DNA of 14,134 bases from positions 1 through 14,134 of the forward strand of contig CAZKWC010000072.1 of the NCBI GenBank assembly GCA_964556425.1. Direction: 5' to 3'. Origin of the DNA: JALQUL01 sp964556425. Its GTDB lineage: Bacteria > Pseudomonadota > Gammaproteobacteria > Burkholderiales > Burkholderiaceae_C. The notes beneath the pieces were generated by a model. It did no database searches and was not told the origin of the DNA. It was given only the letters and a program-made list of their open reading frames with translations. This document shows, in pieces, positions 13,559 through 14,134 of the stretch. The position numbers and the translations under genes were made by a program. Each line of letters starts with the position of its first letter. Positions within the stretch are counted from its first letter, which is position 1.

Positions 13559-14134
13559 ATGGCTTCTTCATTACCGATTTTGTACACCTTTAGACGTTGC
13601 CCTTACGCTATGAGGGCAAGGTTAGCCCTTAAGATGGCTTCAATTGAATATGAAACTCGTGAGATTGAATTAAAAGCAAAACCTGCATCTATGCTGGCCT
13701 TATCTCCCAAAGCCACAGTACCTGTTTTATGCTTGCCCAATGGGCAAGTACTAGAGCAGAGTTTAGATATTATGGTGTGGGCAATTCGACAAATGCCACA
13801 AGCCCAGCAACTATTAGACAGCACAGATCAACAATTAATAGGACCTCATGTACAACAATGGATTGATGTCAATGATGGCTCCTTTAAAGTCTTATTAGAC
13901 CGATTTAAATATTTCAACCGATACCCAGAACACTCACAACTCTACTACCAAGAGCAGGCCTGCATTCAAATGTTAAAACCCATGAACTCATGTCTTGCAG
14001 GGCAAGCCTTTTTGGGTGGCGAGCATTTTAATTTGGCCGATTTGGCATTGTTTCCGTTTGTTAGGCAGTTTGCAAAAGTGAGTGATGATTTATGGTTGCA
14101 ACTCAATTTACCGCATTTAAAAAAATGGTTAGAG
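13559..14134 (+). CDS. Glutathione S-transferase family protein, C-terminus cut by window edge
   Basis: An open frame of 192 codons runs from ATG 13559 off the right edge with no stop. The N-terminal thioredoxin-like domain has LYTFRRCPYAMRARLAL with Cys14 at the redox/GSH position, then LSPKATVPVL and VLEQSLDIM, the classical GSH-binding region. The helical C-terminal domain follows, with FLGGEHFNLADLALFPFVRQF near the cut. CPYAMRAR, rather than a Tyr/Ser GST start, points to a Cys-type, glutaredoxin-like GST (deglutathionylating or dehydroascorbate-type). AAAGG lies about eleven bases upstream. The gene begins 25 bp after the NYN stop on the same strand, so co-transcription is possible. Confidence 0.9.
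   Translation, partial: MASSLPILYTFRRCPYAMRARLALKMASIEYETREIELKAKPASMLALSPKATVPVLCLPNGQVLEQSLDIMVWAIRQMPQAQQLLDSTDQQLIGPHVQQWIDVNDGSFKVLLDRFKYFNRYPEHSQLYYQEQACIQMLKPMNSCLAGQAFLGGEHFNLADLALFPFVRQFAKVSDDLWLQLNLPHLKKWLE

Noticed and set aside
9528..14134. One defence or sulfur island joining the right-hand genes
   Set aside because: Genes face different ways, are separated by own terminators and long gaps, and carry no mobility genes; shared theme is only suggestive.

Overview
The window looks like chromosomal DNA from an AT-leaning betaproteobacterium, most likely Burkholderiales. RuvB, RuvA and the PhoH-like ATPase read like Burkholderiales orthologues, for example the RuvB tail IEPYLIQQGFLQRTPRGR and the PhoH start FTPPNNARLDRLCG. 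This is a judgement from memory of the families; the genus cannot be fixed. No transposase, integrase, CRISPR array, tRNA or rRNA was found.

Layout. Positions 1-670: the end-truncated gene of a four-helix membrane protein (minus), a 281-bp gap with a perfect 9+9 bp palindrome beside a TATAAT box, and an XRE/MmyB-type regulator (plus). Positions 1517-6100 are housekeeping: ybeZ(phoH)-ybeY on the minus strand, diverging from ruvA-ruvB on the plus strand, which runs tail-to-tail into apaG-thiL on the minus strand. Positions 6279-7475: a membrane-anchored beta-lactamase-fold serine hydrolase (minus). Positions 7561-9554: an overlooked 42-codon ORF whose stop overlaps (ATGA) the start of an FBH1/UvrD-like SF1 helicase. 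That helicase carries a C-terminal transmembrane tail. Positions 9528-10540: a two-gene minus operon of a cytosolic rhodanese and a SAM methyltransferase, whose end overlaps the helicase tail codons by 27 bp. Positions 11026-11430: a lipoprotein rhodanese (plus). Positions 11505-12350: a ChaN-like haem-binding-family protein (minus). Positions 12712-13533: an NYN nuclease-fold protein with an OST-HTH/LOTUS-like C-terminus. From 13559 to the right edge: a glutathione S-transferase, truncated by the window.

How genes fit together. RuvAB act in branch migration at Holliday junctions. YbeZ-YbeY form a rRNA maturation/quality-control pair. ThiL makes thiamine diphosphate. The 9.5-14.1 kb part has a loose thiol/sulfur and haem flavour (two rhodaneses, a methyltransferase, a GST, a ChaN-like protein), but nothing in the sequence ties these genes into one pathway.

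The least-explained material is intergenic and around the helicase. Two intergenic stretches (about 10708-10836 and 12520-12650) align at about 63% over about 129 columns by hand count. They share a coding-like tail ending in a common stop, so they look like diverged copies of one element or dead gene fragments. The helicase combines a membrane tail, a coupled small ORF and a 12+12 bp palindrome just upstream.
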